Positions 22,760 through 34,694 of a stretch of DNA of 64,000 bases are shown here, one piece after another. Numbering within the stretch: position 1 is the stretch's first letter; every line of letters starts with the position of its first letter. Made by a program: the position numbers and the translations under genes. The notes below the pieces were generated by a model. The model ran no database searches. It saw only the letters and a program-made list of their open reading frames with translations, and was not told the origin of the DNA. This DNA comes from Lentinula raphanica (lineage: Eukaryota; Basidiomycota; Agaricomycetes; Agaricales; Omphalotaceae), in assembly GCA_027919835.1 (NCBI GenBank), contig JANVFP010000005.1, forward strand, positions 1,488,001 through 1,552,000, in the 5' to 3' direction.

Positions 22760-23030
22760 GGTGGTTCGGAAGCAAGAGATGTACATGCGCCCATGTCCAC
22801 GAGATGCTATCTCAACAAATTCAGTGATGCTGAAGTTAGAAGGCCGCCTAGAAATTCAAAAAGATCCTATGGTCGTCGAAGTTACGGTGCAACCTGGTGC
22901 AACTCCAAAGTTTTAAGTTGATCGTCCCGCAGTTATCATTCATGGTTTTTCTGAAGACGTAATCTTATCTTATCATCGAGCTGTCACCTTTTGGCGAAGC
23001 AAAAAGTAGACGCAGTCCATGTTCCCGATA

Positions 23031-25430
23031 CTATGCTACAAATTCCAATACTTTCCATAGTGTCCTCTTTACGATGTTAGAGTCCTTCACCCGTCTTCCC
23101 CCCTCTCCATCATCCATACGGTCTGTCTCCTCCTCCTCGTACTCATCACGATACAGATCAACTGTATGTACATCGACGATATCGTTATACCACCACCACA
23201 GGCCTTCATTGACTCTTCGTCTTCCTCTCCCTTTTGAAGATGAGCGCGCGAGGTTCCTAGTTCCATCAAAAAGCGGAGTCTGCGAAGAGGATCGAGGACT
23301 TCCGCGGATGCCTTCGGATTCAGCTTGCGTGGGTCCTAGAGAACGTGAAGGTCGTCCTATATGCTGCTTTAACGTCCATGCTAGGTACATGATCACCATC
23401 ACTGGGATTTCGATATAATATGACACGAAGGAAACAGGGGAGAAAGTGGGAATAACAGCAGACCATCCTTGAACTAAGGACGATAAGTCAGTGAGATAAG
23501 AGTATGAAAGGGAGGTGGCGAAATGTATGCGCACTGATAATAATTGCGGCTACAGTGATGACCTATGCAGGTGAAAGAACGATAACTACGATCAGCGATT
23601 CGAAAACACGTTGCAGTGGAAGGAACATACCACGAACGGTGGTCCCCAGGGCCAAGTCCATTTCGGCCGAAACCTGAGTTCTTCTAATGAACGACCTTGT
23701 GCCAACCATGCCTTTCTGAACCGCCAGCTTGCAATCCCAATAGAGAACCACGCTATCTGCAATCGATTCCACAGCTCAGTTTTTCCTCCATACTGTACCG
23801 CAAAGACACAAACCTGATTAGATACCCCGACTATGTTTTGCAACCATCCCCATAGTGTGCCACTGCCAATGAAGCTACTACCGAAGCACAGAGCGCTGAT
23901 ACTGCTGGTGAGCAGTAGAGCCGGAATAGGGACACCCTTTGCAGATGTTTTGGAGAAGATGGCAGGTGCTTGACGAGGTGATGTAACGGCTAGGCCTGAG
24001 GGTTTCTGATCAGCGCACAGTAATTACGAATCAATAGGGTTACATGTACTGACCGTAGAGAACACGAGTGCCCGCGAAAAGTGCGTGGTTTCCAGCGGAT
24101 AGAACAGAAGTGAGAATGACGGTATTCATGAAAGAAGCCGCGACAGCTGGATTCACGATGTTAGCAGACTAAGTTACATCTTCATCATTGAACAAGGAAG
24201 GTTTACTTGAGCCTGCTTGTTGGAACACGAGAGTAAACGGGGAGGTAGTTGTGGTTTGATTGGAAAGGTCCGGATAATTCCAAGGAACTACGCACATCCG
24301 CACCGGTCAAAAATGTTTGCAGTATAGACTGTTGCTAGAGCGTACCGTCCAGGCCAATTAGCAGAATACTCAACAGGTAGAACAGAAGGATCCTATGGGA
24401 AATTGTCAGGCATAACTCAACCACCAAGAGCGATCTCATACCGCCAGAAAACAAATTTGACTACTCGAGGCATGTTTTTCGATGGGTTCTTTGTTTCGCC
24501 TGCCGTGATACCTAGACTTTCAGTACCGCCGTCTAGAATCAAGTATGAGCGATAGAGGTATTTTCCAAAATGTTTTACGAACAAGCAAAGCTGGCAGTCA
24601 CAAAGACTTGAGCGAAGCCACCGAAACCTCCCACGAATGGCGCGTTTGGAATGTACCAATAGCGGGCTCCGATGTATTCATGCTCTTGGTTCACGCCAAC
24701 GTTTACCAAGATGCCAAGGATGATGAAAATGATAATGGTGACAACTTTAAGTGATGAAAGCCAATACTCTGCACACAAAGGTCAGATTTACATGAGGTGA
24801 TGATATGGACAGACTTTCGTACCAAGCTCCCCATATGCCCGGACATGTACCGCATTAATACCAACCAAGAACAACCAAAACACCAAACTGACAATCCATG
24901 CGTGCTGAACAGTCCAAAACTGTAGAACCAGCTGAGCAGCAGTAAGGTCAGATGCAACAGATACTGCGTCGTTGAACCAATAGTTCCAGGAAAGCGCAAA
25001 GCCGTAAGAGGGTGAGAAGAATCTAACAGTGTAGGCGTTGAAGGATCCTGCCACGGGATATTGGGTAGCCATTTCGCCCAAGAGCAGTAACGTTACATAG
25101 ACGATGAATCCGATGATAGCGTAACAGATGAGGATACTAGCTGGCCCGCCCTCTGCGAGAGATTTACCAGTACCTGGACAAATTATCTATGAGCTTCAGT
25201 TCGTCAAGTACAGCTCAGAAGAACACACCAAGAAACAACCCTGTCCCAATTGTCCCTGCGATTGCGATCATCTGCACTTGCCTAGCTGAAAGCCCTCGGT
25301 GTAGTTTTCCATCGACAATTCGTGCGCGCGAATCACCATCAGCATTGGCAATCTGCGGTGAGGTATTGCTAGAACTTGAAGAAGTAGCACCGTAGCCGAT
25401 GGTGTCCGAGCTAGTATGTTCACCAGTCAT
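23031..25430 (-). CDS. Amino-acid permease (APC superfamily, fungal YAT type)
   Basis: About twelve exons, the first ones being 25229-25430, 24823-25173, 24583-24768, 24442-24532, 24346-24392, 24207-24287 and 24054-24146. After a Ser/Thr-rich cytosolic head comes the family signature [28 protein letters not shown]. Transmembrane blocks follow, such as IGFIVYVTLLLLGEMATQYPV, GFALSWNYWFNDAVSVASDLTAA, FAYGGTESLGITAGETKNP (substrate-site region), and ILLFYLLSILLIGLD. The C-terminal tail is WWWYNDIVDVHTVDLYRDEYEEEE. The family are plasma-membrane proton-coupled importers of amino acids. The substrate cannot be read. The last exon ends at 23031. Exons 8-12 are placed approximately. Confidence 0.85.
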
Positions 25431-27492
25431 CTGCAGTTTAGCTCTAGTAGGAGTCTAAAGGCAAGACTGGCCTTTGGCCATTGGGCATAAGTAATCAACG
25501 CGGAACTCGGGACATACTGTACTGATTGGGTCACGTCTTATCACGCGATTCACGCGTTTGGGGGTGTTATAGTCTATAGGGTTGCGCAAGTGGAGGTTGC
25601 AAGCACTAGAATTTGTCAGTTACAAGCATGCAGCGACAGAATGAGAAGTGCTATGTCCTGAGCTCGTAGTAGAAAGAGCAGAGAATCGGGGTTTGAATTG
25701 AGTTCAAGCAGAGGTAATTACGTAAGCTCAACGCGTCTGCGACAACGGTCACACACTTGATTTCGTTGACTACTGTTGACTATCGTCTAACTTCTCCCTT
25801 TATCAATACATGCATATGATGCAACGTCGCTGGCCCAAACTAGAAATGAAAGCTCGCTCGCTGGACGCATCGGGTACCGTTCGAGACTCAGTCGACACAA
25901 CAGGTCCATGCCTGTTGAAGGACCCAATGAAGACAAAGATCATCGCCCGTGACCCTCCTTCCGCAGGCAACCTCCTTTGTGATTCAATGCGCGTATGTTG
26001 TGGCCAACTTGCCAACTTGGACGCTTGTACTTCAAAAGTGGGAGATTACATGGACAAGGGGATATTTTTCTGGTCACTTCAAGACACAAGCATCTCATCC
26101 CTGGGAAAGGACAGTCTTCAGTCGACGTCTGGACACCAGACTACACGCTATTTTACGGAAACCATGATCAATCTTTGATCTTCCGTCTTTCGCGAGTTGA
26201 AAAGATGCCCCTGCGATGCGACAGTACTTCGTGAGTAAACACTGTCAGTTTTTTGTTCTTGGATGAGCGCCGATTTTGCCCTGAAACGTTTCGTATCTGG
26301 AGCACACGCTGACAAGGAGAACGTAGGTTGCTTGATTGCTAAAGTCTGCAAGAAATACCCTAAAAAATACCTCATCCCGATGCGCTATCCTGTGGTGGCA
26401 CTAGGACTCTCTGCCTCTGTCGAAGAATTCACGGATGAACGCAGTGACGATGAGTCAGGATGAGTCTCGGGTCTCGACGGCGGTGATCCAAAGGAGTTCA
26501 AAGGAGCTAACCTCATGCACGATAACGATTATGATTGATCATATCTGGGTGAAACAAAGTGCCAGTGAGCCAATTTCCCTATCGAAAGTCAATCCATCAT
26601 TCAAGCTCACTGACCAATTTGTACTAGTCACTTCCTTGTATCCTGACGGAGAGTGCAAGTAATTGAGCAATGGTTGAAGACGAGGTCCTCATAGTTTTCC
26701 ACAGGGAAATAGCAGGAAGTAGCCCTACGAATCAAGTTGATACGGAAATTCACTCATTGCTTTGGTTTCAACTTTCCCCTGACAACCTTACATGTGCGTT
26801 TTGTCCTCGCTCAGATAGTGATATTTCTCAACATTTGTCGCAGTGGCGGCATCGCGTCTCATCAGGTCTCATCGCATTAGGCTAGCCGCTAGAGCCTAGC
26901 ACGCTGCACCATTCATTCTGAATTCCACGCACGCTACGTAGATTTGAGTACCCCAGAATTACTTACCCGTTGGAAGATGGCCATCGCTTGAGGTTTATCA
27001 ACCAGTCGAAGCGGTAATTAGGGCGGTGTGCACTCTGACTCTGTACACTGTGGACATGGACAAAACGAAAGATTCGAAGGACAACTACTCAATAGCACTC
27101 TGTTGCAAGCTGTTGCTAGCTATCCGTCGAAGGATTTGACTAGCAAAAAATTGTTTCTCTCAACCATTGCGTTTAGATTTCTTGCTGGTTCTTGTACTGC
27201 CACGATTACAATCATGATCACAATATGGTCCCGATGAGCGAATTTTCTAACGGATAATCAATCTGTATTCAATCCTGATTCAATCTACATAGCCCGACAC
27301 ACCCCGACTGAATCACAACATGGATAAAAGTAAAGCTGCAGGCTAATCTCCCTTCCCCCAGAGCTGGTCTCCTCACAACAACTACAACCTTCTCCTCGTA
27401 AACGCTCGAACAACAAGCGCCTTTCCAACAAAAATCCTGCTACGCAGTATCCAAGATCCAACGTCTTTTCAACCATTACTAGCACTCTAGTT
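25431..27492. other. 2-kb gap without a supported gene
   Basis: Open frames of 60-120 codons occur on the plus strand (for example 25810-26178 and 26263-26463), and the last one, FALKRFVSGAHADKENVGCLIAKV, looks coding-like. I found no joinable exon chain, start or known motif. A decayed gene or lineage-specific gene is possible. Confidence 0.35.
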
Positions 27493-28764
27493 ATGACTCG
27501 TTCCATAGTCGTCCTCCCTCTCGGCCTCATTTCCATTTTCCTCGCCTCCGCCATTCATCCTGAGGTTTTCGCTGCGCCGACCTCCTTCAACGACGGCACG
27601 GAGCGTGCTTCAAGCGGTGAACTCGCTTCTACTACCAGTGATCATTCGGGTGTACTGGGGACCGCGATCAAAGCTGGGGCTGGCGAAGTCCATGTCCAAC
27701 CTCTTACTCCTTTTGCTGGTGCTGGTGCCATAGAGCCCAAGAGTAGCACTGGCCAGTGGATGAGGCGCGAAGAATCTTTTGATTCGTTCCTCATCCCTCG
27801 TGCACCCTCGACCCATGATTCACATCATACAACTGGTGCTTCTTCACAAGTGAGTCCATAAGTATCCTAGAATCATCACATCTTCAACTAATGAATGATC
27901 TTTCTACATAAGAATGTCGAGCGGGTCGAGCAAAGCAGTTCTCATCCTAGTGCGGAAGAGGTATATAATTGGGCGTGTAACTCTCCTTGATTCCAGCTGA
28001 TTCATCTACTTGTAGCCTTTTAGTGAAACCTTTGTGGGATCACTCCACAAATTAGCGCAGATATTCTCGGCGCCTGGAATCGATGTTCAAAAGCAATGCC
28101 GTACATACCACGAAGACATTCAAGAAATAATCGACAAACTTTCATCAGACTGCCGCGGGCCCGAGGCCAATTCCATCATCAAACTTGAATGTTCCATCAT
28201 CAAGTCTGCCTTGGAAATTGCAGTTGACGTTTGTACCAAGGTTGAGGGCATAAACCTTCGGAAAATTGCAGAAGTGAGTTTAGAAATTGTCTCAAGCCCT
28301 GAGACATTCAACTAATATCTGGTGAAGCATGAAAATGTCGAGCAGGTCGCTGAATACGATATCTCTTCACAGCGCTTCAATCCGCCGGCTGCCATGAAGG
28401 TAATTGTCAACCTGCTTTCTATTCATCCATTTGATGATTGATGATTTAAGAACAGGAATTCCTGGCCTCCGTGAATGCTCAAATGATGAATTTGGCTCAG
28501 TCGTTTCATGATGAGAAGGATGCACTCAAGTCGATTTCTCAACACTTCGACGATCTTCGTGACTTATGGTTAGAAATGACCGTTCATTCACCGTTTCCCA
28601 GCGTCCAATACGACGGTGTGGAAAAAACGCAACCCCCGGCCGACTGGATGAATATTATGCGGGGAGGTTCCTCAGTAAATCGTGCCTTGACTATTGTTTA
28701 TAGAATCTGTGATGAAGTCCATGCCGTCGTTTATCGAGGAAAGAAACGCTGGTGGGAGCCTTGA
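27493..28764 (+). CDS. Secreted protein of unknown function
   Basis: Five exons (27493-27849, 27913-27960, 28016-28273, 28328-28399, 28456-28764) join without frame loss to 347 residues. A clear signal peptide (MTRSIVVLPLGLISIFLASAIHPEVFA) is followed by a disordered Ser/Thr/Gly-rich region. A largely helical domain then has two cysteines in exon 3 (KQCRTYHEDIQEI, SSDCRGPE, LECSIIKSALEIAVDVC) and a C-terminal helical block (EFLASVNAQMMNLAQSFHDEKDALKSISQHFDDLRDLW). Similar multi-exon secreted proteins are common as lineage-specific families in mushrooms, but I do not recognise a named family. The short exons are in phase 0, which supports the model. Confidence 0.65.
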
Positions 28765-29578
28765 CAGGCCTTGACTCGCAGTAATTCTTGTATAGAATTA
28801 GAAGTACAGAGATGGCAAATTTGAATCAACAATGGATTTTGCTAACAATATGACTCTTTCCCTTCAACTCACTCGTACATTGAAGCCCTTAGCCCTCATT
28901 ATGCCATAGTACATAATATTATGTGTTCCTTCCCCTCAGAACTCACTGATCTCTCCACATTCAAGAAATCGAGCCTATTACCTTCAAACATCCGATGGCT
29001 TGTTCAACTAAGTAGTAGTAATTAAACATTCACTTCTTCAACTTGACTTCGAAGTGGATATGAAATGGAGGACTTCCCCAGAGGCTGGTTTAAGGAGCCT
29101 GGGACTTCCCGTAAGTAAGATTTAATCGACAAAAGATTTTCCTTGTTAGGATTTCGGTATGTCGTGGCGACGATGGTTATGTCTGGGACGCGGTGTTGTG
29201 ACAACATAATGGGCGAGATCGATGTATTGGTTTATTTGGTTTTTCCTTTTGGGTATTTAAGCTAGAGTTCGTCGTTTATCACTCTTTAACTTGTACTTCC
29301 AAGTTATCGAGTGAGTACTATCTATTTCATCGCTATATGCTATCATACTTACATTCTATCTCTAGCTTATATCGTATTCTTCTAGGTATATATATTAGGA
29401 ACTTGTACTTCCAAGTTATCGACTTATATCGTATTCTTCTAGACGACGACTTGCGGATCTTCTCATTCCTAATTCTCGTTTGATGGCCTAAATCCAAGTG
29501 ACATCCTACCCGTAATAAAGATACTAATCAAATTGAGATAATCCGAAGTGTTCTCACACCTTCTCGTACTGGTCACAC
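28765..29578. other. Intergenic; possible retroelement relic with an unspliced and a spliced copy of one segment
   Basis: The segment AACTTGTACTTCCAAGTT + ATCGA occurs at 29288-29310 and again at 29400-29422. In the first copy it is followed by a 55-nt intron-like stretch (GTGAGT...CTCTAG, 29311-29365) and then CTTATATCGTATTCTTCTAG. In the second copy the two flanks are joined exactly. A TATTTAAG-type TATA box lies at about 29256. A solo LTR or other retroelement fragment is possible, but no clear ends or target-site duplication were found. Confidence 0.45.
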
Positions 29579-30606
29579 ATGTGGGAAGCTTCTGTATTAT
29601 TCTCTTTTCTGCTCAATCATGCCCTTCCTGTTCCCAAAGGCAAGTACCAAAATGCAGTCCTTTCTGTATCAACCGAAGCAACCATTATCCCTTTGCAGCA
29701 TCCTCTCCAAATCCCTAACCGAGATCCTGATGGCGCCTGGAACTTCTTCGACGGTGCTTTGAAGACATGGGCGATTCAAAATGACGGGAGTTCCTTCACC
29801 TCTCGTCAGATCTTCAAGCATTCGAATCCACACACTGGAGTGGGTCGGAACTCAACGGCTACTCGTAAGCCTCAGAATCCAGTACTCCTTCTAGAATGGA
29901 GAAGTTGACATCACAGGTCTCTACTATGATGGTCTGTAGCCCCTTACCACTGGCATATCTACCAAACGGAGCGATTTGATGTGGTGCGATACGTTATTTG
30001 CTGGAGTTGAAGAAGGTTAGACCATTCATGAAACTTAGCAAAGCGGTGTTTTGTGCTATGACTTGGATGGCAAAGAGGGAAAATTAGTTGCAGGTGAAAG
30101 TGTGACGATTCCTCCTCACCATCACCATACTGTGCGTTCTCGTTCGGACTTCAACGATCTTCCATAGCTTTGAACGCGAATCACGTAGTTCTGGTTGGAT
30201 CCAGAATCAGGTGTAGATCTTGATGTCCACATAACCGTCAGTGGGGGACCGAATGCTGGGTAAGTAAAGTACTGATATCAACGCCAGGTTACTCATCTGT
30301 TGTCTTTCCCAGATTTGACGACACGTTCATTCACAATTTCTATGGGTAAGTTAAATCGTCATGCCGACCAAAGTACCAGATAACTCACGCACTGGCTCGT
30401 GTAGATACCTATCGTCTTGTGTGATGCAGAATCGTGCACCGAGTCCCTTTCAGATGCTTGCCTTCTTAGATCACGCAGACGTCGTTCTGGTTGATTTCCC
30501 TCTCTGGACTGGCCGGCTTGCCAACATCGTGCTAGGAAGGTGGCTGGGACGAGGATTAGGTGGTTATATGGTGGAATACAAGGAGTTTAGTGACAAGAGT
30601 GACTGA
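29579..30606 (+). CDS. Cupin-domain protein
   Basis: Six exons (29579-29864, 29940-29983, 30039-30131, 30189-30259, 30313-30345, 30405-30606). The core is a small cupin barrel: PPYHWHIYQTERFDV gives the first metal-binding motif (HxH...E). GKLVAGESVTIPPHHHHTFW gives the second, in the position of the usual PxxxxH motif with extra His. The C-terminal part (MQNRAPSPFQMLAFLDHADVVLVDFP, GRLANIVLGRWLGRGLGGY) resembles the tail found in related fungal cupins. Substrate and reaction are unknown. The N-terminal ATG at 29579 may be too early or preceded by another exon, because the first 15 residues look atypical. Confidence 0.7.
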
Positions 30607-30948
30607 ATTCTATCCTCCGAACGTATCATCATGGTGTTGAATGGCATGATTATCGTGCTTCAAGTTGAATAACCAATGCTTCTTCACGGCACATGATAAA
30701 GTTGAACAAGGTCTGGCTGTGTCTTGCTTCAAGGAAAACGGAGAACTTGAACTCGATAATGACGGGTGATCGTGCATACTAGGTAGTCGAACCGTTTACA
30801 ATCTTATACATATACACAAACAAGCAGATTCAAAATTGTGTCTCTCTCCTTTGCGCTAACCCGCGCGGCACCAAGCTTCCTCGATCCCTCACAAGTGAGT
30901 ATAAGGAGAAGACACGAGACAAGATGGGACCAAGGAAGAAGACAACTA
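30607..30948. other. Short intergenic region between convergent genes
   Basis: It lies between the cupin gene (plus) and the serine protease 3' end (minus). Nothing else is seen. Confidence 0.4.
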
Positions 30949-32692
30949 CTAGTCGCCCGAGCTCAGTGTGTCGACGACCTCGTAAAGTTGGCAATCCGGG
31001 AAAACTTTCTTGATTTCCTTCAGTATGAACCAGAATGGTGTGAGATAAGTGACGTTGGCGGCATTAGCAATACCAGCACCACTTGTTATCATTCCAAGAA
31101 TGCGGCCATCTCTAGTGACTACGATGGAGCCCGAATCACCAGAGGCTGAAAACGGTCCCTCGCTGGAGCTGTAAGGAAGGACAGCAATCTCAATCGATGT
31201 CTCTTGGGAACCAGACTCATTATATGTGCGAGTAAAAGATTCCATACCCGCAGCGCGACCAAAGGTGGTACCCGTTCCAAGGCCATTCTTGACAACGAAG
31301 TGACATCTATTCTCATGACGGTCAAGGTGATTGGGGTTGTGAATTTCGTTAGCTGAAACAACACCAGACACTCGAAGAAGACAATCCTCTGGAGACACAA
31401 ACCAGTCCTTGGGATGGGGAGACAAAATTCTGCCATAATCCATAGGCGAGTACTTCTTGTCTGCGGGTAAATATTAATTCAGTTATACATGCAAGATAAA
31501 ACTACCCTTGAAGATGTGATTGAGTACGCACCAAGATAGACTTGGTTACCCTTAAATGCAGACCAGTCAAACTTAGCACTATCGAGTTCAATGAGTGCCC
31601 AGTCCCTTGTATACCCGTAGGGCTTGACCTGGACGCCGATGGCCTCGACGTAGGCAACCTGACCGATGATACGCTGTGTCGTATGCGTCCAGCATTTTGT
31701 GATGCCACTGTGAAGATCATTCACCATTTCGATTTTCTTTTTTGCCCCTTCAATTCGCTTGAGATACTGGTCCTCCTTAGACTTGTCTTGATTGCGAAGC
31801 ATATTCTCACAAAGCCGTATCGAGCGCTTCTGGTAGGCAATCTCTCCCATCATGCTCTCAATGGCGTTGTTGTAGCCTGTTTGACCAAGAGCGATGACAT
31901 TCTTGCAAGCAGGATTCTTCTTGTTGGTGTTGATGGGAGGAGGGGAGACGACGTGAGCGCATGTGAGCAAAAATATGCGGCGACTCTGTCTGCTCTCACG
32001 GAGATACAGAGCACCAGTACCCTCGAGATGAGGTGTCTCCTGCAAGGAAATAGGGAGCCCAAGAGTGGGTGTGAAGGGTTTGCGGACCTCAGTCAAAGGG
32101 TCGAGGGGATCGAGGTTGAGCATTCTTGGGCCGGACACCGAGCGAGTGACAATGGATTCACGGAATGCTATTTGAATGCTGGGGAAACCATTGACGGACA
32201 GTAAACGTTCGATAGCATCAGCTGCATTCTTAGCATCCTCATAGGAGAGAGACGCGGGTTCAACGCCGATCCAGAGCAGGAGCTGGCAAAATGGTTCTTT
32301 TCCTTTGTCTGCGAAAGAGACAGGATCGACTGATGTCCAGCGGACCTTCTTGTCATCAAGCAAGGTGCAGATATCGTTCCCAATATCGAGCCAATTCTCC
32401 GTGATGCGATGAGTAGAAGTGACGGAGCGTGCCTCTCTAATAATACGCTGAGACTCCGGGCCACTGCGTACGGGCCAGGGATTACCACTCTTATAAACAC
32501 ACAGAGGATTACCAGGAGTGCCATAGAAATCGTAGGCGGCGTTGGGATAGAAGGCGGAGAGACGTTCAACATCAGACACCCAGGCCTCGTCCTCTCTGAG
32601 CCAGAGACTATCAGACTGGTGTGCAACATGCCGGCGATAGATATCTGTACAGGAGCTGAGAAAGACCGAGTCGTTGAGATCAGCCTGATTCC
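30949..32692 (-). pseudogene. Trypsin-like serine protease, main part, cut off from its start by a retrotransposon
   Basis: Exons 31532-32692 and 30949-31460, joined at a GTGCGT donor, hold almost the whole protein. Catalytic residues of a chymotrypsin-like fold are visible: His in LLTCAHVV, Asp in DWALIELD and Ser in SASGDSGSIVV. A long N-terminal domain precedes them (DPVSFADKGKEPFCQLLLWIGVEPASLSYEDAKNAADAI). The frame is open up to the Ngaro insertion border but has no start codon there. The missing first codons lie 23 kb away at 55941-56011. Joining the two parts across the insertion would give 565 codons in one frame. Such large trypsin-like proteins are expanded in Agaricomycetes; their targets are unknown. 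As it stands the gene is disrupted unless transcribed from within the element. Confidence 0.85.
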
Positions 32693-32696
32693 GAGG
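32693..32696. repeat. Left 4-bp duplication (GAGG) at the Ngaro insertion
   Basis: GAGG also occurs at the right border (55941-55944). The uninterrupted gene has it once. Confidence 0.6.
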
Positions 32697-32827
32697 ATGC
32701 CGGTTTGATGACACAGTCAGCAAACTATAGTCTTCGAACTGGACATGTGATGCGGTGCTGTCGTTCTCTTCCAGTACCGCATCACCAACTCCTGAGACTT
32801 ATTCTTAGGGCAGCTCAAAACTTTCGG
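32697..32827 (+). repeat. Ngaro split direct repeat A1
   Basis: About 132 bp, matching 55449-55580 (A2) with no difference seen by eye. It begins ATGCCGGTTTG and ends AACTTTCGG. It forms the left end of the element and probably contains its promoter. Confidence 0.85.
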
Positions 32828-32914
32828 TTTTCATATCATAATCTACCTCAAATTCCAAACCAACACTATCCTTAAAGTGCACCATCCACCTACCACAGTC
32901 CTTCATCCGCTAGA

Positions 32915-34694
32915 ATGGCCAACAGACTCGAATTCGACCCAGCTCTCATACCTTGTCCGGACTTCAGTGACGAGTTCTATGCCGCCTTTCGTAACTCCCT
33001 TATAATTGACCCTAACCACGCTGGGATTACCAACAACCAAGAAGCAGCCAGACACCTTAAAGAGCAATGGGAAGTTGTAAACACCCGGCAACGTGAGCAG
33101 TACCAAGCTCACGTGCTAGCTGACCAGGAAGAAGCCGACCGGAGGAGAGAAGAGGCAGAAGTACTGCAGAGGCAGAGGGAGGCAGAGGACAGGGAAAGAG
33201 TGCTAGAACAGGCAAGGGAGGTAGAGAAGAAACGCATCCCCGCTTATAGCTTTGTGGCAGGGCAAGGAGCTCATCGCAAGCCGCTCAGGATCCATCCTTA
33301 CGCCGAAAAGTTGATGTCAGCACGCAAGTATGTACCTCTGTGGTACTTTCTTCCTGATGCCGCTGCAGAGGCCGAGGAACGAGCCAAAGAGGTATTAGAT
33401 ACGAACCACTACCAAATTGCCAACGAAGGCGGCGAATCTTCTAGCTCGGCTCTGGTTCTCGTGGGTACTCACTCCATTCGGGCCTCTCCCAACGCCATCC
33501 CGGACGCAAAACTCACATGGAGCCAGGTTATACTTGCTAGAGGCGCATACCTGAAGGCGCTCTCCTTAGGCGCTTGGCCCAACGAACACGTCAAAATGTT
33601 CGCCGAATTCTTTGCATGCATGGACACCAGCGAGGAGCTGAACGCCAAGGGTGGTGTTCGAGCTCTTGTTCTGTATCAAGCGGAGATGCGCATGGATTGG
33701 TTCAAGGCAAATGAGAGGCAGAAGCCATACGACCTGTCTGTGACCAATGGGGCAGTGTTAGAAGACTGTTGGAAGATAGTTCGGAGAGAGGAGTTCGACA
33801 AGTCACTCATAGGTATGTGCTTCGGTTCTCAGGTGAATGATGACCAGTATACTGATTATTTGTCTCGAAACTCCACTCACTCACCCGATTCGTCTTGAAT
33901 CATGCATTGCCGTTTCACGTTTGCAATCACCCGCTTGACCCATCGTCATCGCATGCGCTATCATGGCTACACTACGCATCGCTGTCGCACGTACCGCATT
34001 CGCTTCGCATGTTTGCTGTCATTCGCATTGTCATCGCTCATTTCACGACTTACGTCGACTTGCTCAATGGTCTTTCACGTCTTCGTTAACGCATTGGGAA
34101 TATGTACCTAACATGTATTGAATCGTTGCATGCTACTCACTCGCTATAATGACCTCAATCACCTCGCACCGAACGCTCTACCCTCATCCGACATTGTTTC
34201 CAGATATGCGGGCAGAAGCGGCGAGGCCATCTCACTCTCGTAACAGTTTTGTCGCCGGAAGCAGTCGTAGCAAAGGAGTAAGACATAGCCCGTACCCGTC
34301 TGCAGCCCAAAGGAAAGCTAGTGGCACCGCAAAAGTCGAAGACGACCCTGAGAGCTTTGACCGGTCCTTTCGAGAGAGCAATCAGGTCCAGCTCCCGCGA
34401 TGCCACAGATGTCTGGGCAGGGATAGACACGACATCAGATCCTGCTCGCGCACAACAATACATAACGGGAAGAAGAAGGTTCTTTGCCACTGGAACAAAA
34501 GCGGATACCTTGAAATCTCCCAAGGCATCCACGCCGGATTGGAGCTCTGCGCGGAGTGGCAGCGCCCCAACGGGTGCACTAGCCGTACACACCAAGAAAA
34601 GCACAGATGCTCAGGATGTGCTAGTACCTCGCATGGAGCTCAGAACTGCCCTGAAGGGGTTGAGAATCCACACCCAAACCACGCTCAACGCTGA
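32915..34694 (+). CDS. Ngaro Gag-like protein with zinc knuckles
   Basis: Two exons (32915-33812, 34204-34694; donor GTATGT, acceptor TTTCCAG) encode about 462 residues. A central Glu/Arg-rich coiled coil (DQEEADRRREEAEVLQRQRE) is followed by a folded region (LTWSQVILARGAYLKALSLG). The second exon has two Cys/His clusters: CHRCLGRDRHDIRSC and CSGCASTSHGAQNC. The latter is a classical CX2CX4HX4C knuckle for nucleic-acid binding. The 3' end overlaps the reverse-transcriptase frame by about 60 bp. The protein would package element RNA. Confidence 0.75.

Noticed and set aside
25810..26463. Possible plus-strand gene
   Set aside because: Open frames look partly coding but no start, joins or family motif could be established.
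28990..29540. Solo LTR of a copia-like element
   Set aside because: A TGTTG start near 29193 and a TATA box are present, but no matching CA end or target-site duplication was found.
32697..32827. Repeat A1 as the true 5' coding end of the serine protease
   Set aside because: The minus-strand frame stays open through A1 but has no ATG. A1 also recurs at 55449 as repeat A2, and the 565-codon frame is restored by joining to 55941 instead.
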